From: Chloroflexota bacterium
GTDB lineage: Bacteria; Chloroflexota; Dehalococcoidia; UBA2979
DNA: 58,599 bases
Direction of reading: 5' to 3'
NCBI GenBank assembly: GCA_009840945.1
Contig: VXMU01000098.1
Location: forward strand, 8,880-67,478
In this document: positions 35,278 to 44,067 of the stretch, in pieces
Position numbering within the stretch: position 1 is the first letter of the stretch
Layout of the letters: every line of letters begins with the position of its first letter
Position numbers and translations under genes: made by a program
Notes under the pieces: generated by a model
Told to the model about the DNA's origin: nothing
Database searches by the model: none
The model's input: only the letters and a program-made list of their open reading frames with translations

Positions 35278-35808
35278 CTAGCCTCCCGCCCCGTCGCCCG
35301 ATGCGTCGTCGGGCCAGCCCAGCGTCTCCGGGTCCTCGCCCTCGCGCAGCGCGCGCGCCAGCTCCACGGCTCGCGCGGCGGTGAGCTTGCCGACGACGCG
35401 CTCCTGCAGCCAGACCTGCGGCGCCTGCTCGCAGGTGCCGTTGCACTGCCCGAGCGTGAAGGCGACGCGCCCGTCCGGGCTGTCCTCGCCCAGCGCGCAG
35501 TCGAAGACCGCCTCGAAGGCGGCGCGGATGCCGTTGGCGTTGCGCAGCCGGCACGCCGGGCCCGAGCACCACGCAACGGTCACCGGCGGCGGCGGCGTGG
35601 TGCGGAAGTCCGCGTAGTACGTCGTCGCGCCGTAGACGTGCGCGGGGGTGAGCCGCAGCCGCTCCGCGACGACCTCCATGGCCTCGCGCGAGATATGGCC
35701 GTAGCGGTGGTGGATGCGGTGCAGCGCCTCCAGGAGGTCGCCGTCGTCCGGCCTGAGCCCGTCGAGCAGTGCGCGCAACTCGGCACGCGCCTCGGTTTCG
35801 AGCGGCAT
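35278..35808 (-). CDS. nuoE: NuoE-like [2Fe-2S] thioredoxin-fold subunit
   Basis: This 176-residue protein has the NuoE helical start (LLEALHRIHHRYGHISREAM), TYYADFRT, and the four cluster ligands in CSGPAC (C-x4-C) and GQCNGTCEQAP (C-x3-C). With NuoF it forms the NADH-oxidising or NAD-reducing module of complex I, hydrogenases and formate dehydrogenases. The ATG at 35808 is chosen because the promoter found at 35849-35877 lies inside the longer reading frame. It is followed directly by nuoF. Confidence 0.9.
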   Translation of the reverse strand: MPLETEARAELRALLDGLRPDDGDLLEALHRIHHRYGHISREAMEVVAERLRLTPAHVYGATTYYADFRTTPPPPVTVAWCSGPACRLRNANGIRAAFEAVFDCALGEDSPDGRVAFTLGQCNGTCEQAPQVWLQERVVGKLTAARAVELARALREGEDPETLGWPDDASGDGAGG

Positions 35809-35848
35809 GCGTCGACCCGTCCTCCGCGCGCCCCGCAGTCTGGTGGCG

Positions 35849-35877
35849 ATGATAGGCAGCGCGCCCGGCGCGAACAA
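35849..35877 (-). promoter_or_regulatory. nuoE-nuoF promoter
   Basis: Reading leftward, TTGTTC (35872-35877) and TATCAT (35849-35854) are 17 bases apart; the -10 matches five of six consensus bases. The transcript would start near 35842 with a leader of about 35 bases. This gives the pair a promoter of its own. Confidence 0.55.
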
Positions 35878-35904
35878 GAACGCCCCGCGGCCACCGCCGC
35901 GGCG

Positions 35905-36309
35905 CTACGCCTCGTCCCCCTCGGCTGCCTCGCTGCGCAGCAGCCCGACCAGCGCCTCGGCGCTGCGGGCGGCGAGGAATGCGACCCCGTCCATGGGGTC
36001 GAGGGCGCTCCCGCGCAGGTACGCCGACTCCTCGTCCAGGCGCGCCGCGACGCGCAGCATCACGTCGGCCTCGTAGGCGTGCTCCGGCGCATCGCCCATC
36101 TCCGTCTCCGGGTCGGCGATGGCCAGGCTCTGGCCGAGCCGCGCGTAGAGCTCCGCCAGCCACACCGCAAGGTCCGCGGCGGGCGGGTCCGGCGCCTCCT
36201 CGAACTCCGTCGCGAGGCGCAGCAGCACCTCGGCCACGGTGGCCGAGGCCGCGGCCTCGAGCAGCGCGTTGCGCGGGCCGTCGCCCCCCTCCGGCAGGTC
36301 GGTCGTCAT
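35905..36309 (-). CDS. Hypothetical acidic helical protein
   Basis: This 134-residue protein starts MTTDLPEGGDGPRNALLEAA and is almost entirely predicted alpha-helix, acidic and Ala/Leu-rich, with no cysteines, signal peptide or membrane helix. Segments LATEFEEAPDPP and ARSAEALVGLLRSEAAEGDEA are typical of its composition. I recognise no family. It sits between the MDR oxidoreductase gene (21 bases upstream) and the nuoE promoter, and could act with either. Confidence 0.6.
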   Translation of the reverse strand: MTTDLPEGGDGPRNALLEAAASATVAEVLLRLATEFEEAPDPPAADLAVWLAELYARLGQSLAIADPETEMGDAPEHAYEADVMLRVAARLDEESAYLRGSALDPMDGVAFLAARSAEALVGLLRSEAAEGDEA

Positions 36310-36329
36310 CGAGTCACCGCGCGCCCGCG

Positions 36330-37268
36330 CTAGAAGGTGATCACGCAGCGTCCGCGCGTGCCCCCGGCCTCCAGCCGCGCGTGCGCGGCCGCGGCCTCCT
36401 CCGGGGGGTACGTCGCCGCCACGCGCAGCGTCAGCGTGCCGTCCTCGGCCTGCTCGCGCAGGCGGTCCAGCAGGTCCGCGCGGTGGTCGTAGCTCATCAC
36501 CATTGTGCGGTGGAACGCGATCCCGCGCTCGCCCGTGCCGCCCCAGCCGCGCACCGAGGCGTACGCCCCGCCGTCGCGCACCGCCGCCACCACCAGCTCC
36601 GACTGCACCGCGCCGTCGGCGAGGCCGTCGCCGCCGCCGGGCGCGGCCTCGCGGAAGCGCTCCGCCACGTCGTGGCCGCGCCGCACGACCACGTCGGCGC
36701 CGAGGTCCGCGACGAGCTGCTCGTCGGCCTCGGAGGCGTCGGCGACCACGCGCAGGCCCTCGGCCTTCGCGAGCTGCACGACGTAGCCGCCGTAGCAGCC
36801 CGCCGCGCCCGTCACGGCGATGGTCTGGCCGGGCGAGAGCGCCATCTGGTCCAGCGACTGCCGCGCGGTGAGCCCGTTCATCGGCAGCGTGCACGCCTCG
36901 ACGTGCGTGGTCCCGGCGGGCGCGCGCACGACGGCGTCGGCGGCGAGCACGATGCTCTCGCGGTACGCGCCGTGGCTGGCGTTCGGCACGACCATCGCCA
37001 TCACGGCGTCGCCCACGGCGAGGTCCGTGGCGGTGTCCGGCCCGACCTCGTCGATGACGCCGGCGAGGTCCATGCCGGGGATGTACGGCGGCGGCACGTC
37101 GGCGAGCGCGGCGGCGCGCCCGCCGTTGCGCAGCATGGTGTCGGTGGGGTTCACGGCGACGGCGTGGACGCGGATCCGCACCTCGCCGGCCCCCGCGTGC
37201 ACCTCCGGCAGGTCGACGACCTGCAGCGCCTCCGGCCCTCCGAACTCGATCACCCCGACGCCTCGCAT
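36330..37268 (-). CDS. Zinc-free MDR oxidoreductase (quinone reductase-like)
   Basis: This 312-residue medium-chain dehydrogenase starts [21 protein letters not shown]. It has [15 protein letters not shown], the GD-x-V-G-D-x-V turn ([12 protein letters not shown]) and a nucleotide-binding [19 protein letters not shown]. No catalytic or structural zinc cysteines are visible, which places it with NADPH:quinone or crotonyl reductases. Its substrate is unknown. It lies in the long leftward run 50 bases below the FAD oxidoreductase gene. Confidence 0.88.
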   Translation of the reverse strand: MRGVGVIEFGGPEALQVVDLPEVHAGAGEVRIRVHAVAVNPTDTMLRNGGRAAALADVPPPYIPGMDLAGVIDEVGPDTATDLAVGDAVMAMVVPNASHGAYRESIVLAADAVVRAPAGTTHVEACTLPMNGLTARQSLDQMALSPGQTIAVTGAAGCYGGYVVQLAKAEGLRVVADASEADEQLVADLGADVVVRRGHDVAERFREAAPGGGDGLADGAVQSELVVAAVRDGGAYASVRGWGGTGERGIAFHRTMVMSYDHRADLLDRLREQAEDGTLTLRVAATYPPEEAAAAHARLEAGGTRGRCVITF

Positions 37269-37317
37269 GGCCCTGCCTCCTCGGTCACATCGACGCTGCG
37301 TGCTCGCGCGATGGTAG

Positions 37318-38664
37318 CTACGCAGTCCCCGTGCGTCTCCCCCACTCCGCCGCCGCCATCCGCGCCACCTCGATGCTCATCCGCATCGTGTAGTTCTGGC
37401 CGCGGTCCTCGGGGTAGAGCTGCGTGTTGTTCGCCAGGTACAGGCCCTCGACGGGCGTGCGGTGCGGGGCGATGGTCTCGCGGTAGCGGTGGTGGACGAT
37501 GGGCTGGCCGGAGCGGTCCTTGAACATCCACATCTCCCCGATCCACGAGCGATGGAACGCCGGGTTGATCCGGCGGATGTACGGCTCGTAGCGGTCCAGG
37601 ACCTGCGCGGCGTCCTCCTCCGTGACCGGGTCGCCCGGGTCGGCGTAGTTCGAGAAGTAGACGATGTGCCTGCCCCCGTACTCGGCCGGGCTGCGGAAGT
37701 TCGTCTGCTCGACCGCGACGACGAACGGGCAGTCGGCGTCGGTGGCCGTCAGCCAGTAGATCTCCGAGAGCGGGCGGTCCAGCGCGAGCATCAGCACCGT
37801 CGCCCACTGGTAGTCGACGCCGTCGAGGAGCGCCCGGTACTCCTCGCTCAGCTCCGGTGCGAGCCGCGCGAGGACTGGTGAGGCGACGGTCGCGAGCACC
37901 ACGTCGGCGGGCAGCAGATCGGGCTCGCCGCCCGGCTCGGCCGGTTCAAGCTCCACGCCCGTCGCGCGGCCGTCCTCGACGACGATGCGTCGCACCGGGC
38001 GGCCGGGGAGCACCGCGCCGCCGCGCTCCTCGATGGCCGCAGCGAGGGCGTCGACCATGCGGCCGAAGGAGCCGCGCAGGTAGCCGAGCTGCTCCTTCGC
38101 CAGCGGGCCGCCCTCACGTGAGGCGAAGCGCAGGTAGATCTTGCTCCAGAACCACGGCATCGCGATGTCCGGAGCGTGGCGGCCGAACTTGGCGCGCAGC
38201 AGCGGGCCCCAGACCCGCTCGTAGCCCTCGCGGCCCGCGGCGCGCGTGATCCACTCGGCGGCGCGCTGCCCCTCGTAGCGCTCCCAGTCGCCGACGCGCC
38301 GCAGCCACAGCGCGGAGAGGCCGAGGCGCAGCCGCGTGAGCAGCGAGACCGGCGTGAAGCGCAGCAGGTCGAGCGCGCCGGTGAAGCGGAAGATGCGGTC
38401 GCCGACCAGCATCCCCACGCGCGACTCGATCCACTCGAGGTCGTCGCCGAGCCCCAGCTCCTCGATCAGCGCGGCGACCACGGTGTCGGAGCGGAAGAGG
38501 TGGTGGTAGAAGTTCTCGATCCGCCCGCCGCCGACCTCGAACGTGCGCACCTGCCCGCCGAGCCCCGGGGAGGCCTCGACGAGGTGTACCTCGTGGCCCT
38601 GCTTCGCCAGCTCGTAGGCGGCGGCGAGGCCGCCCACCCCGGCGCCGATGACGACCGCCCGCAC
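37318..38664 (-). CDS. FAD-dependent oxidoreductase (amine-oxidase/protoporphyrinogen-oxidase fold)
   Basis: This 448-residue protein opens with the dinucleotide fold AVVIGAGVGGLAAAYELAKQG and the second FAD contact VEASPGLGGQVRTFE. It ends with the C-terminal FAD motif GLYLANNTQLYPEDRGQNYTMRMSIE. Such proteins oxidise or desaturate amines, carotenoids or isoprenoids. Next to a glycolipid-type transport cluster, a lipid or polyprenyl substrate is plausible but unproven. The GTG overlaps the stop of the upstream flippase-like gene by one base. Confidence 0.88.
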   Translation of the reverse strand: MRAVVIGAGVGGLAAAYELAKQGHEVHLVEASPGLGGQVRTFEVGGGRIENFYHHLFRSDTVVAALIEELGLGDDLEWIESRVGMLVGDRIFRFTGALDLLRFTPVSLLTRLRLGLSALWLRRVGDWERYEGQRAAEWITRAAGREGYERVWGPLLRAKFGRHAPDIAMPWFWSKIYLRFASREGGPLAKEQLGYLRGSFGRMVDALAAAIEERGGAVLPGRPVRRIVVEDGRATGVELEPAEPGGEPDLLPADVVLATVASPVLARLAPELSEEYRALLDGVDYQWATVLMLALDRPLSEIYWLTATDADCPFVVAVEQTNFRSPAEYGGRHIVYFSNYADPGDPVTEEDAAQVLDRYEPYIRRINPAFHRSWIGEMWMFKDRSGQPIVHHRYRETIAPHRTPVEGLYLANNTQLYPEDRGQNYTMRMSIEVARMAAAEWGRRTGTA

Positions 38665-39707
38665 TACTGCGAGGTCCTCACGGACTCGGCGGCGAGGGGT
38701 TCGCGGGCGGGCACCGGGCTCTCCTCGGCCGCCTCGTCCCCCGCGTGGAGGATCGTCCCCACGGCGATGTGGCGGCGCCACAGCAGGAGCAGGCCGAGCA
38801 GCACGACGGGGATGAGCAGCAGCGCGTGCAGCGCGATCGCGTAGGCCGTGCCGACGGCCATCGTCGTGCCGAATACCACCGTCGTCTCGCGCGCGAGCAG
38901 CTCGAACGGCCCGATGCCGCCCGAGGTCCACGGCACGGCGATCGCGAGGTTCGCGGCCCCGCACACGGCGAGGTAGAGCGGCGCGTCGAGCGTCAGCCCC
39001 ATCCCGATGCCGACGAGCCAGTACATCGCCGCCTCGAGCGCCCACGAGACGGCGCTGACCACGCCGATCACGGCCCAGTCGCGCGCGGAGCGCACAGCGG
39101 TGAGGCCCTCGAGCAGCCGCGCGAGCCGCGGCGCGGCGAGGTCGCGCAGCCGCGCGGGCGCGAGCGCGAGGAGGCGCGTCGCCAGCTCGGGATCTCGCGC
39201 CATCCGCGGGCCCAGCAGCATCAGGCCGAGCGTGAGCGCGACGAACGCGGCGCCCATCGCGGCGGCGAGCGCCTGCAATGTCGCGTTGCCGCCCGCGACC
39301 GCGATGGTGGCGGCGAGGAACAGCGCGAGCACGAGTCCGTCGAGGATGCGCTCGAGCCCGATGGTGCCGAGGGTGCGGGCGCGGTCCGCGCCGTGGCGTT
39401 CGTGCAGGAGCTGCACGCGCACCAGCTCGCCCGCGCGCATCGGCAGCACGTTGTTGGCGGCGTAACCGATGACCACGAGCGCCGTCGCGTCGTTCGTCGA
39501 GACCTCGGCGGTGCCGCGCAGCGCGAGCCGCCAGCGCGCCCCGCGCACCCACAGCGCCACGAGGTAGACGCCGAACGCGACGACGAGCCAGGCGGGTCGG
39601 GCGTCGGCGAAGGCGTCGCCGAGCTCGGAGAAGTCGACGCGCCAGAGCAGGAGCGCGACGAACAGCAGGCTGACCGCGAGTCCGATCGCGGCGCGGCGCT
39701 TGCCCAC
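38664..39707 (-). CDS. Lysylphosphatidylglycerol-synthase-type (AglD2-like) membrane protein
   Basis: This 347-residue protein has eight or so membrane helices and the LPG_synthase_TM signatures GYAANNVLPMRAGELVR, GLERILDGLVLALFL and VPWTSGGIGPFELLARE. Relatives act as lipid flippases or as flippase-associated proteins in archaeal and bacterial glycolipid pathways. The GTG at 39707 has GGGAG six bases upstream. Its neighbours, an Agl23-like protein and a DUF2298 protein, point to lipid-linked sugar handling. Confidence 0.87.
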   Translation of the reverse strand: MGKRRAAIGLAVSLLFVALLLWRVDFSELGDAFADARPAWLVVAFGVYLVALWVRGARWRLALRGTAEVSTNDATALVVIGYAANNVLPMRAGELVRVQLLHERHGADRARTLGTIGLERILDGLVLALFLAATIAVAGGNATLQALAAAMGAAFVALTLGLMLLGPRMARDPELATRLLALAPARLRDLAAPRLARLLEGLTAVRSARDWAVIGVVSAVSWALEAAMYWLVGIGMGLTLDAPLYLAVCGAANLAIAVPWTSGGIGPFELLARETTVVFGTTMAVGTAYAIALHALLLIPVVLLGLLLLWRRHIAVGTILHAGDEAAEESPVPAREPLAAESVRTSQ

Positions 39708-39808
39708 GCCCTGCTCCCGTCCAGCCCTCCGGGCCGATCTGCGTCTGCCGTCGTTCCATCTTCCGGCACGCGTCCGCGTCCGGCCAGCGCGAGGGCCTTC
39801 CGGGGCCA

Positions 39809-41755
39809 CTACGGCGGGAAGAGCACCTCGCCGCGCAGCGCGCCGATCGTCTCCTCGGGAATCCCGCCGGCGAAGAAGTCCACCCAGTCGGCGATGAGCT
39901 CGCCCGAGCCGATCCCTTCGAGGAGGCTCTCGAGCGTCGTGGCCCGGTACCCGGCCTCCGGGAACCACCAGCGGTGCACGTAGGGCCGGCCGTACGCGAA
40001 GCGCTCCCGGAGCGGGTCGTCGTGCGGCAGCGTGGCGTTCGAGGTGATCACGATGGCGTCCTCGGGGTAGTCGGCGGCGCGCACCGACTCCGCCGGGATG
40101 TAGCGCACGTCGGGGCGGTCGCGCAGATACCACGCCCACGGCCACGTCAGCGACGACGTGGTGTCGACGACGATCGCGGTCGTGCCCGGCCGCGCCGCCG
40201 CGTGCGCCTCGATCTCCCCGGTGAGGCGCGGCACGTCGGCCGAGGTCTGCGTGTAGATGAGCGGCTCGACGGGCGTGTCGGGGTGGCCGAAGGAGAGCCC
40301 GACGGCGGTGCGCAGCGAGAGCACCCCGAGCAGCAGCGCGAGCGCGGCCGCGGAGCCCGCGGCGGCCCAGAGCATCGCGCTCGCACGCTCCTCGCGCAGC
40401 CGCCGCCACAGGCGCGGCAGCACGGCGCCGAGGGCGTGGCCGGCGAGGAACGCCAGCGGCACCGCGAGGTGGACGTTGAGCCACGGCATCTTCTCGCCCG
40501 CCAGCGTCAGCGCGAGCAGCGTCGACGCGAACCACCACACAAGCAGCCTCGTGAGCGTGTCCCCGCGCAACAGCAGCCAGGCGCCGCCGGCGAGCGCGGG
40601 GATGAGGACGAGGAACTCGTAGAGCGGCAGCATCATCAGGTAGTAGAACCACGGCTGGTTGCCGCGCCGGACGTCCTGCTGGTCGAGCCAGTAGTCGAGC
40701 TGCCCCCAGAACGCGCCGAGGAAGCCGTCCGGGCTCGTGAACCACGTGGTGTAGAGCGGCAGCGTGATCGCGAGGACGATCCCCGCCAGCAGCGGCCACC
40801 GTCGCGCGTCCCAGGCCGAGCCGACGACGGTCGTCGCGGCCATCGTCACCAGCACGGCGACGGTCACGCCCTCGCGCGCGCCGAGGAAGCCGGCCTCGTC
40901 CGCCTGCCCCAGCACGACCTGGCTCGCCGCGACGAGGAACGGGAGCGTGAGCGTGCCCAGCATTACGACGAGGTCCGCCTCGCGTGGCCGCTCGGTCCAG
41001 CCCAGCCGCGCGCGCAGCGGCGCGAGGGGCGTCCACAGCGCGGCCACGACCCACGCGACGGGCAGCAGCGCGACGGCGAGCGCGGCGCGGCGCAGCCCTC
41101 GCTGGCCCGACTGGTCGAGCAGGGCGCCGGTGAGCGTCACGTCGAGGTAGAGCATCACGATCGCGACCGTGATGTAGGCGGTCTCCTTCGTCGCAAACCC
41201 GAGCGCGAGCGCGGCGGCGGCGACCACCAGCCAGCGGTCGTGGCCGTCGGCGCGGTAGCGCCACACGGCGGCCACGATCAGCACGGTCCACAGCACCGCG
41301 ATCAGGTCGTTGCGGGCGAAGCGCGAGAAGTAGAGCAGAACGGGCGAGACCGCGAGCAGCACCGCCGCCGACGCCGTCGCGGTCGGGCCAAGCCAGCGGC
41401 GGAACAGCAACGGCGTCGCCACCAGCGCCGCGCCCGCGAGGGCGACCGGCAGGCGCGCGGTGACGTCGCCGTCCCCGGCGAGCTTGAACGTCCCGGCGAC
41501 CGTGTGGAACAGCAGCGGGCCGTGCATGAGCGGGTTGTGCTCGTAGCCCCGGCCCTCCGCGAGGTACCACGCGAATGTCGCGTGCAGCGACTCGTCGTGG
41601 TGCATCGCGCGGTTCCCGAGGTCGAGGAGGCGCAGCAGCAGCCCGACCCCGGTGATAGCGAGCACGGTCGCCACGAGGCCCCCGGGTGACCCCCAGCGGG
41701 GCAGCAGCGCGGACGCGCCGCCGTGCGGCCTCGCGATCCGGTCGGGCGCGCTCAC
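39809..41755 (-). CDS. Agl23-like membrane glycosyltransferase-fold protein (TIGR03663-type)
   Basis: This protein of 648 residues shows a first helix, the acidic loop NRAMHHDESLHATFAWYLAEG (the GT39/GT83 type active-site position), HNPLMHGPLLFHTVAG and about ten further helices, then a C-terminal soluble domain. This is the pattern of TIGR03663, found in Chloroflexi and Archaea. A lipid-linked sugar donor is the likely substrate. The GTG overlaps the stop of the DUF2298 gene by four bases (GTGA), indicating coupling. Confidence 0.85.
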   Translation of the reverse strand: MSAPDRIARPHGGASALLPRWGSPGGLVATVLAITGVGLLLRLLDLGNRAMHHDESLHATFAWYLAEGRGYEHNPLMHGPLLFHTVAGTFKLAGDGDVTARLPVALAGAALVATPLLFRRWLGPTATASAAVLLAVSPVLLYFSRFARNDLIAVLWTVLIVAAVWRYRADGHDRWLVVAAAALALGFATKETAYITVAIVMLYLDVTLTGALLDQSGQRGLRRAALAVALLPVAWVVAALWTPLAPLRARLGWTERPREADLVVMLGTLTLPFLVAASQVVLGQADEAGFLGAREGVTVAVLVTMAATTVVGSAWDARRWPLLAGIVLAITLPLYTTWFTSPDGFLGAFWGQLDYWLDQQDVRRGNQPWFYYLMMLPLYEFLVLIPALAGGAWLLLRGDTLTRLLVWWFASTLLALTLAGEKMPWLNVHLAVPLAFLAGHALGAVLPRLWRRLREERASAMLWAAAGSAAALALLLGVLSLRTAVGLSFGHPDTPVEPLIYTQTSADVPRLTGEIEAHAAARPGTTAIVVDTTSSLTWPWAWYLRDRPDVRYIPAESVRAADYPEDAIVITSNATLPHDDPLRERFAYGRPYVHRWWFPEAGYRATTLESLLEGIGSGELIADWVDFFAGGIPEETIGALRGEVLFPP

Positions 41756-44055
41756 GGGGCGCCCGCCGGCGGGACGGCGACGATGCGCGTGCCGTACGCC
41801 TCGAACACCACCGGCCAGCCCTCGAACCGCGCGGCGACATCGGCACCGTACTGCCGGCGCTCCTCGTTGCCGAGGTAGACGTGCGTGACGCCGAGTTGGT
41901 GCACGAGGCCGAGGATGCGGGGAGTTGCGCCCTCGCGGTAGATGTCGTCGACGTTCGCCTGCCGCCGGGCTGCGGGCGGCGCGGCGCGCCACTGCACCTG
42001 GTGGCCGGGCCAGCCGAGCAGCGTCGGCACGCCGCTCGCGGCCGAGATCACGTTGCCCGAGCCGTACGACGCGCCCACCGCCTCGAGCAGCACGTGCCGC
42101 CGGGCGTCGAGGTTCGCGCGCACCCAGCGCAGCGACGCCGCCCCGCCGGGGTCACGCACGTCGAGGTACGCCAGCGCGTCGAGGCCCGGCGCCTGCGCCT
42201 CGCGGGCGCGGCTGACGGCGGCGGCCGGCGCGTACAGCAGCGAGCCGAGCCAGAGCAGCGTCGCCGCCCCCACCAGCACGCCCAGCAGGACGGGGCGCGG
42301 GCGGAGGCTCCCCATCCCGACCCGCGGCAGCGTCGAGCGGTCCCACGCGAGCGCCACCCCGACCGCCCCCGCGAGGGCGAGGAGGGGCCACGCGGCGCCC
42401 CAGAACTTGAAGACGCTGTTGAGCCGCCCGTACCCGAGCGCGTCGGCCACGTGGAACACCTCGGTCGTCAGCACGATCGCGCCCGCGGCGGTGGCGAGGG
42501 CGAGCCACGCGGCGCGGTCACGCGCGCCGTCGCGATACGCGCCCCATGCCGCCGCGCCCGCCGTAGCTACGACGAGCGCGAGCACCACGAGCGTCGCCCA
42601 GCCCACGCCACGGTCGGTGAGCGCAGGCCCGTGGTCGCCGACAGACACCGCGACCGCCCACGCGACCGGCGGCGCCGCCGCCAGCAGCAGCCAGGCCCCG
42701 AGGTGGCGCGGGGCGACGCGAGGCCGCGTGCAGAGCGCCGCGACGGTCACCGGGAGCAGCACTGCGCCCCAGAACAGCAGGAAGCGCGTCGGGTCGCTCG
42801 CGCCGTCGGTGACGAGCGCGAGGCTCGGCCGTTCGCCCTCGAAGGTCGCGATCATGGGCCATGCGATCGCGAGGCCCACCGCGCACGGGAGCGCGAGGTA
42901 GCGCACCGCGCCGAAGAGCGCGCCGGCGAACGGCCAGCCGACCGACGCGAACACCCATGCCGCCGCGACGAGCCACAGCAGGCCGTAGGTCACCACGTCC
43001 CACGCGTTCGTCATCGCGAGCCCCGCGAAGAGCGCGCCCGCCAGCAGCAGCGCGCCGGGCGCGCCGGTCCACCGCTTCCACGTCAGCGCCGTCCCGCCCT
43101 CGAACGTATCGAGGGCGAGCGCCACGGCCGCGAGGCCGAGCGGCAGCGCGAGCACGTGCGCGTGGAGGTCGCCGAGGATGAGCGAGAAGGCCGGGAACTC
43201 GCTGATCGTCCCCGGCACGACGCGCGTCGCGCGCCACCACCACCAGAACGCGTCGGGCACTCCGTTGGTCGCCTCGGCCGGTCCGGGCAGGCCGGAGACG
43301 CCGAGCGTGCCCCAGAAGCCCGGCCCGCCGAACCCGTTCGCGGCGGCAAGCTCCGCGAGGCCCTCGAGCGGCGCGAGCCAGACCATCCCGACCACCGCGA
43401 GCGCTCCGGCAACCCAGAGCGTGGAGCGCCGGCGAGGCCGCACCAGCCCGGCGGCGTCGGTGGCGACCCCCACGGTGGCGACCACGACCATCGCACCCGT
43501 GGCGGCGAGGCCGAGGTTGAAGCCCGTGGCCGGGGCAATGCCGGTGAGCTGCTGCACCACGTCCACCATCACGTGGCCGAGGTGGTAGTAGGAGACCTCG
43601 AACCCCGCGAGCCACGCGTCCGGCGGCGGCATCGCCGTCGCCTCGTGGACGACGGTGAGCAGCATCAGGTCCATCGGCTTCTCGGTCGCGATCGCCGCCG
43701 GCGCCTGCGCGCGCACGAACGCGAGGAGCGCGAACGCGGCGAGGAACAGCACCTCGCCCCCGAGGAGCGTCCGCCGGCGGTCGAGGAGCAGCCTGAGCCG
43801 CGCCGGGTCGCGCCACGCGATCCACGCCGACCACAGATAGAGCGCGCCCAGCGCCGCGCCGACCAGCGTCGGGCCATAGGACACCGACGTGAGCGCGGCG
43901 GTGAGCCACGCGGCCTGCGCCACGAGCAGGAGGCCGAGCGGCCTGGCGTAGAGCACGCCGCGCGAGCGCAGGCGCGTGAACAGCAGCGTCGACGGGAGGA
44001 GCGCGCCGGCTCCCACGGCGAGCGACGCGAGGTACCAGGCGGCGACCTCGAACAT
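41752..44055 (-). CDS. DUF2298/YYY-type membrane protein (TIGR03662-like)
   Basis: This 767-residue protein has more than a dozen hydrophobic helices. It has the defining SYYHLGHVMVDVVQQLTG loop after the acidic helix MPPPDAWLAGFE, LGDLHAHVLALPLGL, and a late STLPRVGM...VYLGNEERRQYG soluble region. The family is restricted largely to Chloroflexi and Archaea and is thought to transfer or handle sugar on lipid carriers; no reaction is proven. It is translationally coupled to the Agl23-like gene. The ftsY stop lies 12 bases upstream of its start. Confidence 0.87.
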   Translation of the reverse strand: MFEVAAWYLASLAVGAGALLPSTLLFTRLRSRGVLYARPLGLLLVAQAAWLTAALTSVSYGPTLVGAALGALYLWSAWIAWRDPARLRLLLDRRRTLLGGEVLFLAAFALLAFVRAQAPAAIATEKPMDLMLLTVVHEATAMPPPDAWLAGFEVSYYHLGHVMVDVVQQLTGIAPATGFNLGLAATGAMVVVATVGVATDAAGLVRPRRRSTLWVAGALAVVGMVWLAPLEGLAELAAANGFGGPGFWGTLGVSGLPGPAEATNGVPDAFWWWWRATRVVPGTISEFPAFSLILGDLHAHVLALPLGLAAVALALDTFEGGTALTWKRWTGAPGALLLAGALFAGLAMTNAWDVVTYGLLWLVAAAWVFASVGWPFAGALFGAVRYLALPCAVGLAIAWPMIATFEGERPSLALVTDGASDPTRFLLFWGAVLLPVTVAALCTRPRVAPRHLGAWLLLAAAPPVAWAVAVSVGDHGPALTDRGVGWATLVVLALVVATAGAAAWGAYRDGARDRAAWLALATAAGAIVLTTEVFHVADALGYGRLNSVFKFWGAAWPLLALAGAVGVALAWDRSTLPRVGMGSLRPRPVLLGVLVGAATLLWLGSLLYAPAAAVSRAREAQAPGLDALAYLDVRDPGGAASLRWVRANLDARRHVLLEAVGASYGSGNVISAASGVPTLLGWPGHQVQWRAAPPAARRQANVDDIYREGATPRILGLVHQLGVTHVYLGNEERRQYGADVAARFEGWPVVFEAYGTRIVAVPPAGAP

Positions 44056-44067
44056 GGCGGGCGGGCG

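Noticed and set aside
33374-36163. A 929-codon frame that would fuse nuoF with upstream sequence
   Set aside because: The nuoE gene in another frame covers the added part, and nuoF has a good GTG start two bases after the nuoE stop.
38664-41846. A single 1060-codon open frame on the minus strand
   Set aside because: Only its last third (from GTG 39707) codes for a recognisable protein; the upstream part is Arg/Ala-rich shadow coding opposite the Agl23-like gene.
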